From assembly GCF_033807575.1 (NCBI RefSeq), contig NC_084703.1, positions 15,748,001-15,812,000 of the forward strand: 64,000 bases of DNA, given 5' to 3'. The notes below the pieces were generated by a model. The model worked only from the letters and a program-made list of their open reading frames with translations. It searched no databases and was not told the DNA's origin. Below are positions 49,536 to 62,900 of the stretch, in pieces. Source of the stretch: Cydia pomonella (Eukaryota > Arthropoda > Insecta > Lepidoptera > Tortricidae). A program made the translations under genes and the position numbers. How positions within the stretch are numbered: the first letter of the stretch is position 1; each line of letters begins with the position of its first letter.

Positions 49536-50884
49536 CAATCGATTCTCTTTGCTTTTATACATACGTGTGCTAACACGGTCCACGTTCGTTATGTTGATAT
49601 ATATTTTTATACATGTGCTCAATGAAATTGATAGAAGATAATATATTAACTTTAATAATAAATAATCACTATAGTATTCCTGCCACGAGTAAGCACACGC
49701 ATGTTCTATATATGTATGTAGGTAATATGATAAAAGATGGCCATATCAACTTTTCGCTACAGTTTAAGTTTTGAATGTCAAAATTCTATATCAGTCAAAA
49801 ATACGTGGTCCAATTTCATACTCTTCGTCGATGTTGTATATGTACATACTTCTTGTTCTATAAATATTATAACTACTATGCTTACAACATGAACTAACCA
49901 ATAATTAATTCTATTCTTGTAATGATTGTGCACACCCGGTTTAACATTGCTAACCGCAATCTTTGATGGGTATTTATAACCATAAAAGTACCACAAACTT
50001 ATTTAAGTTAAAAACCGATACAAGAAGGGGAACTGCCGAACCACTTGTTGCTACTGATCTTAATTCGGCGAACTAGAGTGTAAAACTCTTTTCGTGATAA
50101 AATATAACGGTGCAGCTCGATTTACTTCACACGACATTATGAACACGAGCAAGTGGCTCAGCAATCCTGATATCCTAAATATACGTCGTTCAACGTGAGC
50201 TGCGTGCTTTTTTTAACTTCTATTTGGTAAGAAATCGCATATTGGACTTAAAAGTTATATTTACAAACCTATGATAAAAGTTGGATGATAGCATTAATAG
50301 CAGACCCATTTTTCGTGCTGAGTATGAGGGGAGCGTCTTCGCAGAAAATGATATATTTAACTAATAATTTACAAAATAATGTTTATCACTTAAAAAAGGC
50401 TACTTTTTCAACGTTTGCGTCTTCCGTTACATTAGTTTACCTTTTAACAGAGATTTTTTTTCTCTGTTGTTACAACGCCAGAAAACGCACGTTGGTTGGC
50501 GGTGGGTATCTAATGATATATTTTAGCGCAAACGTGTAATATTATAATATATTATATTAATTTCAATAAACTAAACGAGAAACATGAATATACATATGAG
50601 AACATATTTTATTTTTTATATTTAATATTTCCAAGTCCTTTCAAAAACAATAACAAAATAAAAGAATCAAACAGCGCAAAACAAGGTCAATAGAAACAAA
50701 TTAAAACTATTTTATGTTTAAAGACTTAAGTTTTGGTTACTTTTATGGTGTTAAAATTTTCTTAGGTATTAAAGAACTACCGAGTCTATAAAAATGATAA
50801 CATATTCTTTTTGTACACAAAAAAATTAAAAACTATGTTAGAGTTATCCAAAATATAAAAACATTAAGTTGAAACGCAACCAAT

Positions 50885-51030
50885 TAAACCTTGACCAGTA
50901 ATATATGATCACGCGCCATATTGCGGAATTTCAATGGAACTGTTTGTTTCATACTAAACTGAACTGTCACCCTATACATGCGAATAATAGCGCCCTCTTG
51001 ACAATGATCATATATTTCTGGTCGGGTTTA
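50885..51030. mobile_element. palindromic MITE
   Basis: TAAACCTTGACCAGTAATATATGATCA-like left end pairs with GATCATATATTTCTGGTCGG at the right (146 bp). Non-coding. Confidence 0.7.
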
Positions 51031-51188
51031 TTTCAATTGTAAGAATAACCTAGCACGAGACTAACGTGAAACAAGCGGCCAAATAAGCGTTTAGACGGGT
51101 AACACTTTGTGTATGGAAACACCACATACCAAAAATTGTCATCAATAAACCTTAAATATGTGGCGCTACAATACCTATATAATAATAC

Positions 51189-51615
51189 TTGAAAAAAAAA
51201 AACATATCAAAGACAGCGCATTTCACTCCGTCAATAACGCCTAGGTTCTTAGCTACTCTAGCGCTACTCTGGAGAGATTTGGAACTTTTATTTATAGCTG
51301 ACAACTGGACACTTTTGCATCAGTTCTGCCTATGGAGATTGCGTTCCTTACCTCTACCTTCCATAACTTTGTTGTATAAAACGACTGAGGTGAATGATAT
51401 CAGTGTTGCCTAGACAATCTGTGGTGTTCCATGAATTATACCAAAGAGAATTTGAAATAGGGGTGGATTGTCAAAGAAAACTTTGTAGCCACAGTACAAT
51501 CTTTCGACACATGATTAAAACTTTTAGAACGCCATTTGACTTTGATAATTATTCTTTCACTGATTTGTGTTAAATATATTAAGTATCAAATCAAAAGTGG
51601 CGCCATCTAATAGAG
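51189..51615. repeat. dispersed repeat, forward copy
   Basis: 51439-51615 (GGTGGATTGTCAAAGAAAAC, TTTGTAGCCACAGTA, GAACGCCATTTGACTTTGAT) is repeated in inverted orientation at 53216-53381. 51240-51370 (TCTGGAGAGATTTGG, AGCTGACAACTGGACACTTT) reads like the same lepidopteran repeat. Confidence 0.6.
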
Positions 51616-52858
51616 CATAGGCCAAAGGTTATGGCGCCATCGCCAGGAAGGCGACACTTAGAAATGTAGTTAACATTAGTAAAGATGGAGGCGATCTTAA
51701 TTGGATCGAGACACCTACTTTTGCGTAAAGTTGACTTCCGATTATGCGAACTACGTCACCATATGTCACTAAAAAATGGATACAATTTAAAGGCATGAAA
51801 TACAACATTAAGATGGTTGCATACTCGTATACCTTTCAATATTCGTAATGTTTATTTATTTATTTACACTTTATTGCACATAAAATATTAAGTACAAATG
51901 GTGGACTTAATGGCTTAAGGCATTCTCTACCAGTCAACCACTGGGTCAAAAAGAGACGTTTGTTAGGAGCAAGCATTAAACACAAGTCAAATTCAAATAG
52001 GTATATTAGAATCCCAATAGTCCCAATGTTACAAAACCTGGAGGTTTAAAAAATTAACAGTGTTCAAGGCAATGCCGGCAGCAAAATACCATCCTTGGCG
52101 CTCATGTAACGATGAAAAGGCTAGCTATGCAAAGACGTTTAAAATTATTTTAATATTGTTTACGACAAACATGTCCGATCCGATGACAGTCTGCCAAGAT
52201 TTGTGCAATTTGATTCCGCTAATTAAGACGAGATAGTGTGCATCTATGGAGGTACATGCGTAGACAAGACAGACGTCCTATGCCTGAAATTCATCAGCTA
52301 CAAAAAGGATCCGAACCTGCATCTTGCTCATGTGTTTATTTTAAAGTATATCTGGAGCTACAGAGCGAGACGAAATTACCAGGAATTCTCCTAATGTGCA
52401 CTTTACCTGCCCTTACATTACCTTGGAAATATCTTGAATTCAAGTACAGTTGGAGGTTAAGCTCGAAGTAGAAACTCTCAGTTGAGAACTAAGCAAGTCA
52501 GTTATGCGCACATGAAGATTTCTAGCTCAAACTGAGACACAAGTCACAGAAGACAAAGCTAGTACAGCTTTGTAAAGGTAAAAAGAAGAACAATTCCAAA
52601 GATAATCAGTAGCTGCGAGGACTTCAACACCTAGTCTATTATCTTGTATACCAAATTGAAAGCAATAAACATATACTTGCTTTACTATAAAGTATGACTT
52701 TTTTATTTGGATTTCATTCTTTTAACCTTTTGAACGCCACGCCTATCGCACGCGGCGCGTAATCGTGAACCTTGTCGGTACGCAGGAAGGTTGATATTGG
52801 GCTGTAGCTGCGCGCGTCATATGACGTCTTTGGCGGTAAAAAAGTTAAAATCTTTGCT

Positions 52859-52998
52859 ACATAATATTAGGTCTACTTGGGCGGCTTACAAGGCTATATT
52901 TCGTTTGATATCTTGTAAACAAAAAATCTATTAAAAATTACAAGAAATCAAACAAAAAAATTTACTTGTAAACCGCCCAAGTAGACCTAATATTATGT
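52859..52998. mobile_element. palindromic MITE with 34-bp near-perfect TIRs
   Basis: 140 bp. ACATAATATTAGGTCTACTT plus GGGCGGCTTACAAG is mirrored at the right end with one mismatch. AT-rich centre. Confidence 0.85.
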
Positions 52999-53215
52999 AA
53001 GTTATATAGGACGAAAGTACCTACACATACGGATGCATATGTAGATGTGCACGCACACATACATAGCTAGATTCGGATCCAAATTAAAGATAGCGCTTCG
53101 AAATTAGTTTCCTTAAAATGCTTCAAGAACCTACCTACCTATACCTTACCTATATACTTACTTTACTCTTTGGTCATCGCTCGAAACGATGCCGTCAAAC
53201 CTTTGACTTATGATG

Positions 53216-53381
53216 TATTAGGTGATGCCACTTTTTGATATTTAACACATATCAGTGAAAGAATAAGGATCAAAGTCAAATGGCGTTCTAAAAAATTTAA
53301 TGTGTCGAAAGATGGCAGTAAATATACCGTGGCTACAAAGTTTTCTTTGACAATCCACCTCTATTTCAAATTCTATTTGAT
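53216..53381. repeat. dispersed repeat, inverted copy
   Basis: Inverted counterpart of 51439-51615 over about 165 bp, with a short insertion (ATGGCAGTAAATATACCG). Confidence 0.75.
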
Positions 53382-53409
53382 TATACGGTTAGTCACTTAC
53401 GGTTTAATC

Positions 53410-54310
53410 AAATAGAACTTTACGGTTCCTCCTAGAGACAAATGGACCAACGACCAAATGTACGTCGAAGAGGGAAGCCATATTTGGTACACTGATGGTT
53501 CCAAGAAAGGCAGTGATGTAGGATGTGGGATCTATGGTGAGAGACCTAAGTTCAGAGCTAGCGTCAGCATGGGCACACAGGCCTCAATCGTCCAGATAGA
53601 AGTCTACGCCATCAACAAATGTGCGGAGATTAACCTGGATAGCAACCTAAAACACCAACATATCTACATCAACTCAGACAGCCAGGCTGCTCTTCTGACA
53701 CTAGAATCCCTGGAGTCAAACTCGAAACTAGTCCAGAACTGTAAAACAAACCTAAATGCACTGGCTAACTCCAACAAAGTCATACTTAGATGGGTACCAG
53801 GGTACTCCGACATTAACGGAAACGAAGAAGCGGACGAACTTGCTAGAAAGGGCGCTGGTCGGCCCAGAACCGTTATGTGGAATCACAAAACGGGATGCAT
53901 ATTCTTTGCTCAGCAACTTAGAAAAAACAAGAGCAATCGATTGGTGGAAGTTCGTCAAAGGACAAGAACACTCGAAAGCTCTAATCAAAGGGTTCAACAA
54001 CAAATTTGCTAAGGAGCTCTTAGAGCTCAAAAGACACAAAACCTGCGCGGTGACCAGAATATTGACTGGACACTGTAAGTTGAACAAACACATGTTTCAA
54101 ATTGGGAAGAAACAAGACGCAACATGCAGGTTCTGCAAGGAGTCAGAGGAGACTGCAATGCACATTCTCTGTTCCTGTGGACCATTAATGTCAAAAAGAA
54201 GTACCCACTTGGGGCGGCACGTATTGCAACCCTATGAGGTACAGAACATTACGGCCCAAAGAATCTGGAATTTCCTGGATTCAACGGGCATCAGTAATGA
54301 ACTTTAAAGG
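53410..54310 (+). mobile_element. LINE C-terminal fragment: RNase H and zinc knuckle
   Basis: Frame 53458-54012 has the RNase H motifs WYTDGSKKG, QIEVYAINKCAE and IYINSDSQAAL, then GNEEADELARKGA. After a one-base slip near 53850 the second frame (to 54307) carries LTGHCKLNKHMFQIGK and the CRFCKESEETAMHILCSC zinc motif. This order (RNase H then C2HC) is that of I/LOA-type LINEs. The frameshift makes it non-functional. Confidence 0.88.
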
Positions 54311-56645
54311 GGTGTCACAATAGATCACTAGCTGGTGGACGTGGCACTCAAAGGCCTAAAAACCCCAATAGTAATAATAGTCACTTATGTCTAAAAGGAA
54401 AAAATACTAAGTGTAAAAATGATAACATAAATATTGTCAAGAAAGAAAATTGGAGTAGGCAAATGATGGAGTTTCCTTTAGCAGAGTTGGTCTTTTTGAC
54501 TCTCTGATTGATTTAGCAATCTCATTTTTAACGCAAAATTTTGTTTAAAGATTTAGATATGTGGTCGTTTGGTATCAGTTTCGTCCAAATTAAGGATTTA
54601 TTCCTTTTCTTATAAAATAACATAACAACTTAAAAAAATTAAATTAAATGGACGTCTAATTTTCTAATATTCTAAACAATTATCAATTTAATTAGTAGAT
54701 AAAAATAAATAATTTAATAAAAAATCCCTTTTTATTCCTCATTATAATGTGGACTCCCGAGACTCAGAGGCAGTTGTTTTGTTTTTGAATTTCGAACCTT
54801 TAGTTAAACAATGAAAGTTCAAAATATTTTACGAATTTTACACCCCAGTCAAAATTTGCATCAAAAATTTGATTCAAAAGGACAATCATCATCATAATTT
54901 GCCATAAATCGCACTTTTTTTGTCGTGTACAGTCGCCACTAAGAATTGACATTTAAGAATAATAAAATAAATGTATGTAAAATCTGTGAAACACATCTAA
55001 CGTCAAACTGTAATGAAAGGAAGAAATCTATCTAAAGCAGTTCTATAAGTGCATCTCACAAACATAAATACAGACAACTGCACTTTGGTAATAGGGTTCC
55101 AGTCAACAGCCTTCGGGTGCGGAACCCTAGAGATAACGTATTAACTAAGATAATACCTACATAAGGGCAAATTAAAACTACGTTGCACTTATGTAGATGT
55201 TATAAAACTTATAAATGTTCGCATAGCCTTATTTATCAAATCCTTAGAAGATACACAATTGTTTTCTACGAATTCTACTGACCCTGTTTTACGTTACTAC
55301 ATACTAAGTCATATCATCATATGTATACAATAAGATATATTTCTATTCATCATAAATAATATATATTATGAAATATAATAAAATGTGAAACCATTTTACA
55401 AACAAATGCAACAAAATAAGCCAACAAGTAAATGAATAATATAAATGATATTTATTATTAAAACCAGTCAAGCGTACACTGTCATTTAGTAGGATCGGTA
55501 ATATATTTACAAAAATAAATTTCAATCAGTTCCATAATCAAAATATACACAGCCGCATAATATTTTAAGAGCACAAACACATACCACATATAGGTTACTG
55601 CAAACACTACTGCATTCAGATCTAAGGGAGGTCGGACACGGCGACTTTATGCAGCATTTCTGTCGCCAGACATTTCTGTGGCCCCTTGTCGAATTTGCAA
55701 CCCGCGAAAAAAGCGCACAGTCGCGTTGTTTTAATTCAGCATCGCTTCTACATCGGGTATAGGAAGAGTGAATAAAGGCCGTATCGATGCTAAATCGTGG
55801 CTGTATCGATGCTGTATAGTCGCGATGCAGTATCATATTTACGTGTGCGAGGCTATATGACCAGCGAGCAGCAGCAAGACTGTATCGCAGCCTTTTTGCG
55901 ACTGCATCTCTGCAAAAAGTCGCCATGTGCCACCTTCATAAACATTTAACTCTGTCTTGTACAATCGATGTCCGCAGCCACTGGACTGTTTCAACATATA
56001 TTCGTTTCTGACTAATCTGACAACATTCATACGTCATTCCTTTCAACTTGTATTTATAAGATTTCCATGGCATACGTATCTTAATTGAGTTGCGTTTGCT
56101 GTAGCGCTCAAGTTAACAACACAAGTCACTTTTTACTTTATAAACAGCGAGTTCATTGATGTGACGACTAAGCGAAATATAATAATAACTCCACCATTTC
56201 ATCAAAAATACTAAATTAATACTACTGCCGATTTAAAAATAAGTATTAGTAATATACCCTAATAACAGTTTATTTATGGCATGTTTGAAATAGCACTATA
56301 TCATTTTGCTAAAAAAAAGTTATCTCGTATAAAAGGACCCAAATTAGAAAATACATGAGCAGGGTGAGCTTTATGACTATGAGAACTAAAATATGTATAA
56401 TATACAATAAAAAAATAACTTCATAATTTTATTACAGTATTATGTAACATGTTTCGTATAAAGAAAATCGAAATATCACATACATTTTCATTGGTATTGG
56501 CACACATGCATAACATCTCCGTCAGGAGTAATCTTCGAGAGGTAACGGAGATCAAAGGCGATTTTCAAAATCGCTTTGAAACCTCCAAGTGGCCGACTAA
56601 TCGACATAAATTGGTCAATCATGAAGGCGTCGGATCGAATGACCA
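54311..56645. other. gene-free spacer, part 2, next to Clk 3' end
   Basis: 55094-55130 is a scrap of the GGTTCCGTAC repeat family. 55520-56040 is GC-richer, with repeated TATCGATGCT and CGCGATGCAG-like phrases and a 134-codon minus-strand frame without a known domain; it is probably an unidentified repeat. The Clk 3' UTR should occupy the right-hand part. Confidence 0.45.
56428..56433 (-). promoter_or_regulatory. possible Clk poly(A) signal
   Basis: AATAAA on the minus strand, about 330 bp past the Clk stop codon. This is the only support. Confidence 0.35.
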
Positions 56646-56763
56646 CTATAATAGGTACGTGAAGTATTTATGAGAAGTGGTTATAACAATAAGATCAGTT
56701 GCTTCATTGCCTGATAAGCTACTAGGGTAGCATAGCAGGCTACAGGGTGGAAGGTGTGGGGAG

Positions 56764-56904
56764 TCACTGCGGCGGGTGCGGGCGTGGCGGGGGCGGCGGC
56801 GGGAAGCCGGCCACGGCCAGCGCGCGGTCCGACTCCTCGTACACCAGCTCAGCAGGCAGCCGTGCCGGGTTTTGTGTCTCGTTGTTTAGGTATGGGTTCG
56901 GCAC
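56764..56904 (-). CDS. Clk: Clk terminal exon
   Basis: A 141-nt exon from VPNPYLNNETQNPARLPAEL to a proline-rich end (GFPPPPPPRPHPPQ) and TGA. It follows GTTACAG and keeps phase 0. Confidence 0.75.
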   Translation of the reverse strand: MPNPYLNNETQNPARLPAELVYEESDRALAVAGFPPPPPPRPHPPQ

Positions 56905-59900
56905 CTGTAACACCGATAATAACACCTATATTATATCTATCATTATGATTAATATTAATATAATTATGATTAAAAAAAACCTAGAGACGCACCGACAGTG
57001 GAATAAGGTACATGCAAGGTCTTGTAAATGACTCAGTGTTCGATCTCAGACCTCCTGCAGCTTTGGCCTTCGGCCTCGCTCAGTAGCTCCAAACCTTCAG
57101 CCCACACGAAGCTTGGGCTTCGGCTAGAGGCTGCGCACATCCCTAGCCTATGCAGAATCTTAGGCGCTTACCACACTGGATCCGATTCCCACATCGCGTT
57201 GTCTCGATCAAACATCGGAGCGACGTGCGAATCGGATCCAGTGTGCCAAGCGCCTTGAAGATCCTGGCCTTTAACGTGTCCTGTTTAAGCATTTTGTTTT
57301 CATACGAATAATTCGCTGCCATACATGACATCATTACTTTACTTTTAACAATTACTATGAAGCCGATTTTTGATATAATATTTTTAATTTTATTTATTGG
57401 CTGTTTATTTTTTGTGTGTGTGTGTGTTGACAATTGATTTTATATATTTTATGATGGAATATGCCATAGATGACCCATGGACGACATTTGCATTCTGGTA
57501 CAAGAGTAGTGTACAAAGATGGCGGTACTCACAGCGGGCAAAGGTTCCAGCATGCCGAGGCGCGCTAACAGCAGCTGCTCCTTGACCTGGCGCAGCTCCT
57601 CCTGCTGGCGCACGATCATCTGCTGCAACTCCTCGTGCTTCTGCTGCAGCTGCTCCTGCCACGGCCACTAGCTCGCATCACCACAATACGTTTTAATACC
57701 GAGCGCCAACCGCGACTATTCGTATTGTCGTTGCGATCGATACAAGTTTAAACACGGAGATAAACCTTCTATGTATATGATCGCTTGTACAAATATCGAA
57801 TAGCTGCCCAGCAACTCGAGGAGCGTAAAGGCGGAAGAGATAGTCGTTAGGCGTATTAGTGTGTAACGGTAGTGACATGTAAACGTGTTTATTAAATACC
57901 GCCAGTTGGGGTTAATAGGGATGGCTGGAGTGAATAGAAACAAAACTTAAAATGTGATTGTGATTTGTGATGTGATGCGATTTACCTACCTGACAATTTG
58001 TTAAAAAAACCATCATAATTGTATCATACAAAATCTACTACTATATTCAAATGATGCGAAACATAGGAAATTTGCAACGAGTGGGGACACATTAAAACAC
58101 GACCGAATGGAGTGTTGTAAATCGATAATAGTTGCGAATTGACGATTCGCACGTGTATCGTACAACATTTTACAGTACATATGGCCCTTTAAATTTTTGA
58201 CATAGTTACGTAATGTGCTAAAGCATAGTTCATATAGAATTGGTACGCACTAGAAGATTGTTATTTTTTTAAGTTAATAAAATAAGAAAGTTATGTTTGG
58301 TGAATTTGAAATAGTAATATATTTAGCTTTCAAATATGTAAAAATTTAAAAATATCTGTTATGTAAATAATTACGAACTGTTTTCATAATGGACCCCCGT
58401 CATTTTCTGCACAACAATTTTGTCGACATTTTTGGCGTGTTGATTTTTTGTAGATCGCAATAAATTGATACCCTGGACAATTTAAGTAGTATTATTTAAA
58501 AAAAAATCATGATTGCCCAGTAGTTTTTGATAGATTGAAATTGGGGACAATTCGAAGGATTCATCTCGCGGGGTATGTAATTGGCCTGATTATTAGCATA
58601 CCATGCCAAAACTTTTTTTGAGTAGTGGCAGCTGGCTAATGCTGGTCAACATTTCACAGGACCGTTATGGGTTCTAATAAATGCCAATTACTCATTTCTC
58701 TAAGCACTCTTTAATATAAAGGTCCGACTTCATTGTTGACTATGTTATAAAACTTTTCGTCTTACAGCCGCAGTTATAAATTCCTTGCCATATCATATGT
58801 TTTTTTGCGAACTTGTCAAGTTTTACGAACTTATATTTTTCGGGTAAATTACCTCTATTATTGGCCATATAAAACTTCGAACCGAGTTGTTGATTAAAAT
58901 CGAGTTTTACATTCGTCTTGTCGGCCAACAACAAGCAACCTTCGAATTTTGTCAATACTGGGTCGTACAATAGTCGAGCTAGTGTTTTAGCTTGTCGGAT
59001 CTGTTTAACAGTCCGATTTGGCTGTTTTATTGCTCGATAGCTCTTATAGCCACCTCTGAGGTGTATCATCTTTATCTTTCTAGAAGTCTCTTTGAATTTT
59101 TGGGATAAATCGCAATTAGACCGTCCTGAATTTTGTTTGAGTGACCTTGGCACTTTTTTCCAAAAAAATTGTTATTTGTCCCAGACCTCCGATTAGTTTG
59201 TATTTTCCTGTCGGCTGATAGAGTCTCCTTGTAACGTTTTATGACCCTACAAATACTAGCTTTTCGCATCTTAAGCGATTTAGCTGTCTTTGTCCAGGAT
59301 CGATAAGAATTTTCGAAGTATTTGTGCACGATCAATCTCCTGTTCTTAATTTTCATGGTCGGAAAATTTAAAATGCATAAAGCTACAAAAATAATATTTT
59401 CACCATTAATACTTTGAAGGTTGGTGATTGAACTGTAATTGTCATTTTTTTTCCCGACATGGAATTATTATTTTTTAAACATTGCTAATTATGTGCCAAT
59501 TCTATATGAACTATGCTTTAATTATCGCACTAGTGCGGTAAAGTAGCACCATATGTATTGTAAGTCACATTTTGTGTCCCTATAAACCTCGCCATCCCTA
59601 TTCACCCCGGTTGTCGGTACCTAATTTTTTTTTTCAACCGATTATTTCGTATTATTTCGAATAAAAAGGAGCGGGTAGGAATTAAAAGGCGTTTTGCACT
59701 AGTAACAATATAAAGATTTAATTTTTTTGTAAGTGGCTTTAACTCAGAAATTAGGCGAATTCCAAAAAAGTTTATAGGACATTTTAATCTTTAAATATGA
59801 TCAGGAATATACTGTCAAAATAATATAAAATAAAAATAATATATAAAAATGATGGACAACATGATTTGATAATCTTCACTTGCCGTTTTCTACAATGCCA

Positions 59901-62900
59901 CAATTGGATATCCAATTTCACAACTTGTGTTTATGCTTTGAGAAATATCATCTTACGAATAAGTTATACCAATAAACTGGATTTTACGTTGGGTAGTCAG
60001 GAAGTCAGTACAATCTAACCTATGACGGAGATTTTTCTATGGGACACAAATTTCTGTAAGAATGGCAAATACACAAAAGTGGAAATTCCACTTAACTACC
60101 TCAAGTTAAATCAAAAAGTTAAGTATTGAACAAAAGTCAATTTAAGAAGGTATAGTAGCTCATAAAACTTAAAGAAAAACTATGTTTACGAGAAACACCT
60201 CATAAATTATCTCAGAAGACACAGTAGAAAAAGTTTTAGGCGAGATGTAATATAAAAGGCGGAAACATGAAATCGCTCTTTCATTTTCAACGACTGCATT
60301 TGATTTAAAAAAATGAACTACTTAAAATTAGCAAAATTTACTGCTGATAATTTCATAATGTTTAGGTTTCCTTCTTTGTCGTGGACGTCAACGATTATGT
60401 ATAAAAGCGCATAATAATATTCTCCTCAAATATTACTCATTACTTATTTTCAACACACACAAATACTTAAGTCTTCTTACAGCAGCTATCTATTTTATTC
60501 TTAAGTCTAATTTCCATGCTATAAAAATTTTAATTACTGTTTCAGCCAGTCTTATTGCAGTCTACCACGCAACAGATATCGTGACCCCTTTATATCTGTG
60601 ATTGTACTGATTGTAAAGCAAAAATCGTGAACAATAGTACATTGTGCAACGAGGGGGGTAAGTGAAATTTTGGATACGAGGGAATTAAAGACCGGAGTTT
60701 GCAATATTCTTACCCCCGGAATTACATACAATGTTTTTCATCACACTTGCGAAGAAAAAACTAGATTTTAAGCGAAATAATTCTTAAATACGGTGACATA
60801 TCAAACATTCGTCCGCCATTTTGTAATTTCTTGAGAGGTTAAGCATCGAAGGCACAGACCTATTCGGCATTCAGCCACAGTTGAAAAATTATGTAAAAAT
60901 ATTTTAAATGGCTGTTAAATTAAATAATTTTAAACATTAACAAAAATATTATATTATAAATGTCAGTATTTTAAAAGTAAAACTCATTTATGCTACTTGG
61001 TTTGTATGAATAAGTGACATAATTTAAAAGACAAGATATAACTCCCTAGGGAGTTATAGCTTTTTTTTTTTTCACAATCCATAACTCCCGCGGGAACAAA
61101 ACAGCCCTTTGTCCTTCAGTACACGTGCATGAAATAAGATCTTTTTCGAGCAAGTGTGATGAAAAATAAGTAAGATGATATTAGACAAAAACACCGCTCG
61201 GAATTTCGCCACCTTTGGCGACATCAAGTGCTGCGATCGTTTTCTTTTTTCCTACAAGAACTACCTATATGCACCCAGGCAATATCTATTTCTTTACTTC
61301 AACTATGTTGCCATTGCCAATAAATGCTGTGATACTAACAATCACTGGAATAGTCAATGATGACCTCACCTGTATCTGCGCCTGGTCGGGCGTGACGATG
61401 ACAGGCAGCGAGGGCAGCGACAGCGGCAGCACGCCGGGCAGCGCCGGCACCACCGACACCATCGGCGCGGGCACGCCGGGCACGCTCACGGCGCCCACGT
61501 ACGGCGCCGGCTCCAGGTACTGCGCGCCGATCGCGCGCTGCGGCACAAGCATCGGCTCGTTCTTGAGCTGCGGGAACGTCATCAGTCCACCGTCACCATA
61601 ACTGGCAAACTCGGTATTTCGTAACGCACGCTTCTAATTGAAGGAAAAAAACTGAACTCATTATTACATTTGGATGAATGATTGTGGGATGACAGTAATT
61701 ATACTTAACCTGACTTACACATTGTTATTGAAACATGCTAAATATTCCATTTTCTGTTTTTCTGATGGTCGCATTCAGCTGAATGGTTGTGTTGTAATTG
61801 TGAAACGAGGTGCAATCATGGCAATACTACAGTTCTATGGCTCACATTGTACAATTTTTGTACCTTTTTTGTTCAATCGAATGTCAATTCAGAGCTGGCG
61901 TAGCGCATAATATTAGTTATCAATAGATACTGACCGAGCGAGTAGTGTTTCGCTGCGACGAGCGCGATTCGCCGGAGAGCGAGCCGGTGTCGCAGCCGGG
62001 CGCGTACCGACCCGGCTCGGCGGGCGCGTACCGCGACGACTCGGAGCTGGCGTAGCGCGTGCACGTGCGCGGCCACGACGCGTACACCGACGGCGCGCCC
62101 GTTGTTGCCGTCGTACCCGTGGAACTGCCTGACGCCGACTTTACTGACGCCGGCTACAAATGCACAAAGTCTAGTGTACAAGAAAATAATACCATAATAC
62201 GATCACTACATTTTGTAAGTTTTGCTATACTAGACCTTCTAGAGAATACTATTATTCAAATATTATGTTAATGTGATATCTGTAGAATCTGGTTACGCCT
62301 ATTTTAAGGGGCCACAGTACTGGCAGTAGACGGAACCCTGTCAAATTTGTATTTGTATAGCAACGGTTCTATGAATTGTTTGTTTACTTTTATGTAAGTC
62401 GGTCAATAACAGTTCTCATGTAAATACAATAAATTTTTAGTATACACTTTCTTGGTTTACTCATAACTGTGCTATAGATCTCTGCTAAATAGTGATAGGT
62501 TTATTCCTAACAACTATCACGTCCACCAGATATGAGAGACAGCAGTGTGCGTGAAAAAAACCACCAATAGGAACACACGCTGGGGCCCATTTCTCGAACG
62601 GTATTAGACGACTATTATTGTCACACGAACTGTCAAATTGTATGCGTTACCATAGCAACACACTAATAATATTAGTCTAATACAATTCGAGAAATGGGCT
62701 CGCTGCTCAACCTTACTTAACGTAAAAGTGGTGTGTAGTGGTGTGTAGTGGTGTAAGTAGTGTAAAGTGGTGGTGCTGAAAAATTCTTCAGTCATCTTCT
62801 TATGGTTTTCATGAGCAGCTTTACGAACTGATAATTTTCGTCATGCAAGATTAGGTACTATGAAAATACAAAAATCACTAAGGGTCAGTTGCACCTAATC

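Larger units (their letters stand above)
47104..53215. other. gene-free spacer, part 1
   Basis: AT-rich DNA between the mariner and the LINE RNase H fragment. Apart from the listed MITEs and a 75-bp inverted repeat near 48755-48827 (AAGGCCGGTAT / ATACCGGCCTT), nothing is recognisable. Short open frames at 49778, 50285 and 52238 show no domain. Confidence 0.55.

Noticed and set aside
50285..50539. 84-codon open frame with a hydrophobic segment
   Set aside because: No homology I recognise, no promoter or poly(A) context, isolated in repeat-rich DNA.
55522..55926. 134-codon minus-strand frame
   Set aside because: Cysteine- and serine-rich but without a known motif; it lies in a GC-richer repeat-like patch and looks like a chance frame.
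56449..56673. 74-codon + strand frame just downstream of Clk
   Set aside because: It is antisense to the expected Clk 3' UTR and shows no domain.
61873..62181. 102-codon minus-strand Arg/Ala-rich frame as the Clk exon
   Set aside because: It is a shadow in another frame; only the frame with ASWPRTCTRYASSESSRY joins both neighbours in phase 0.
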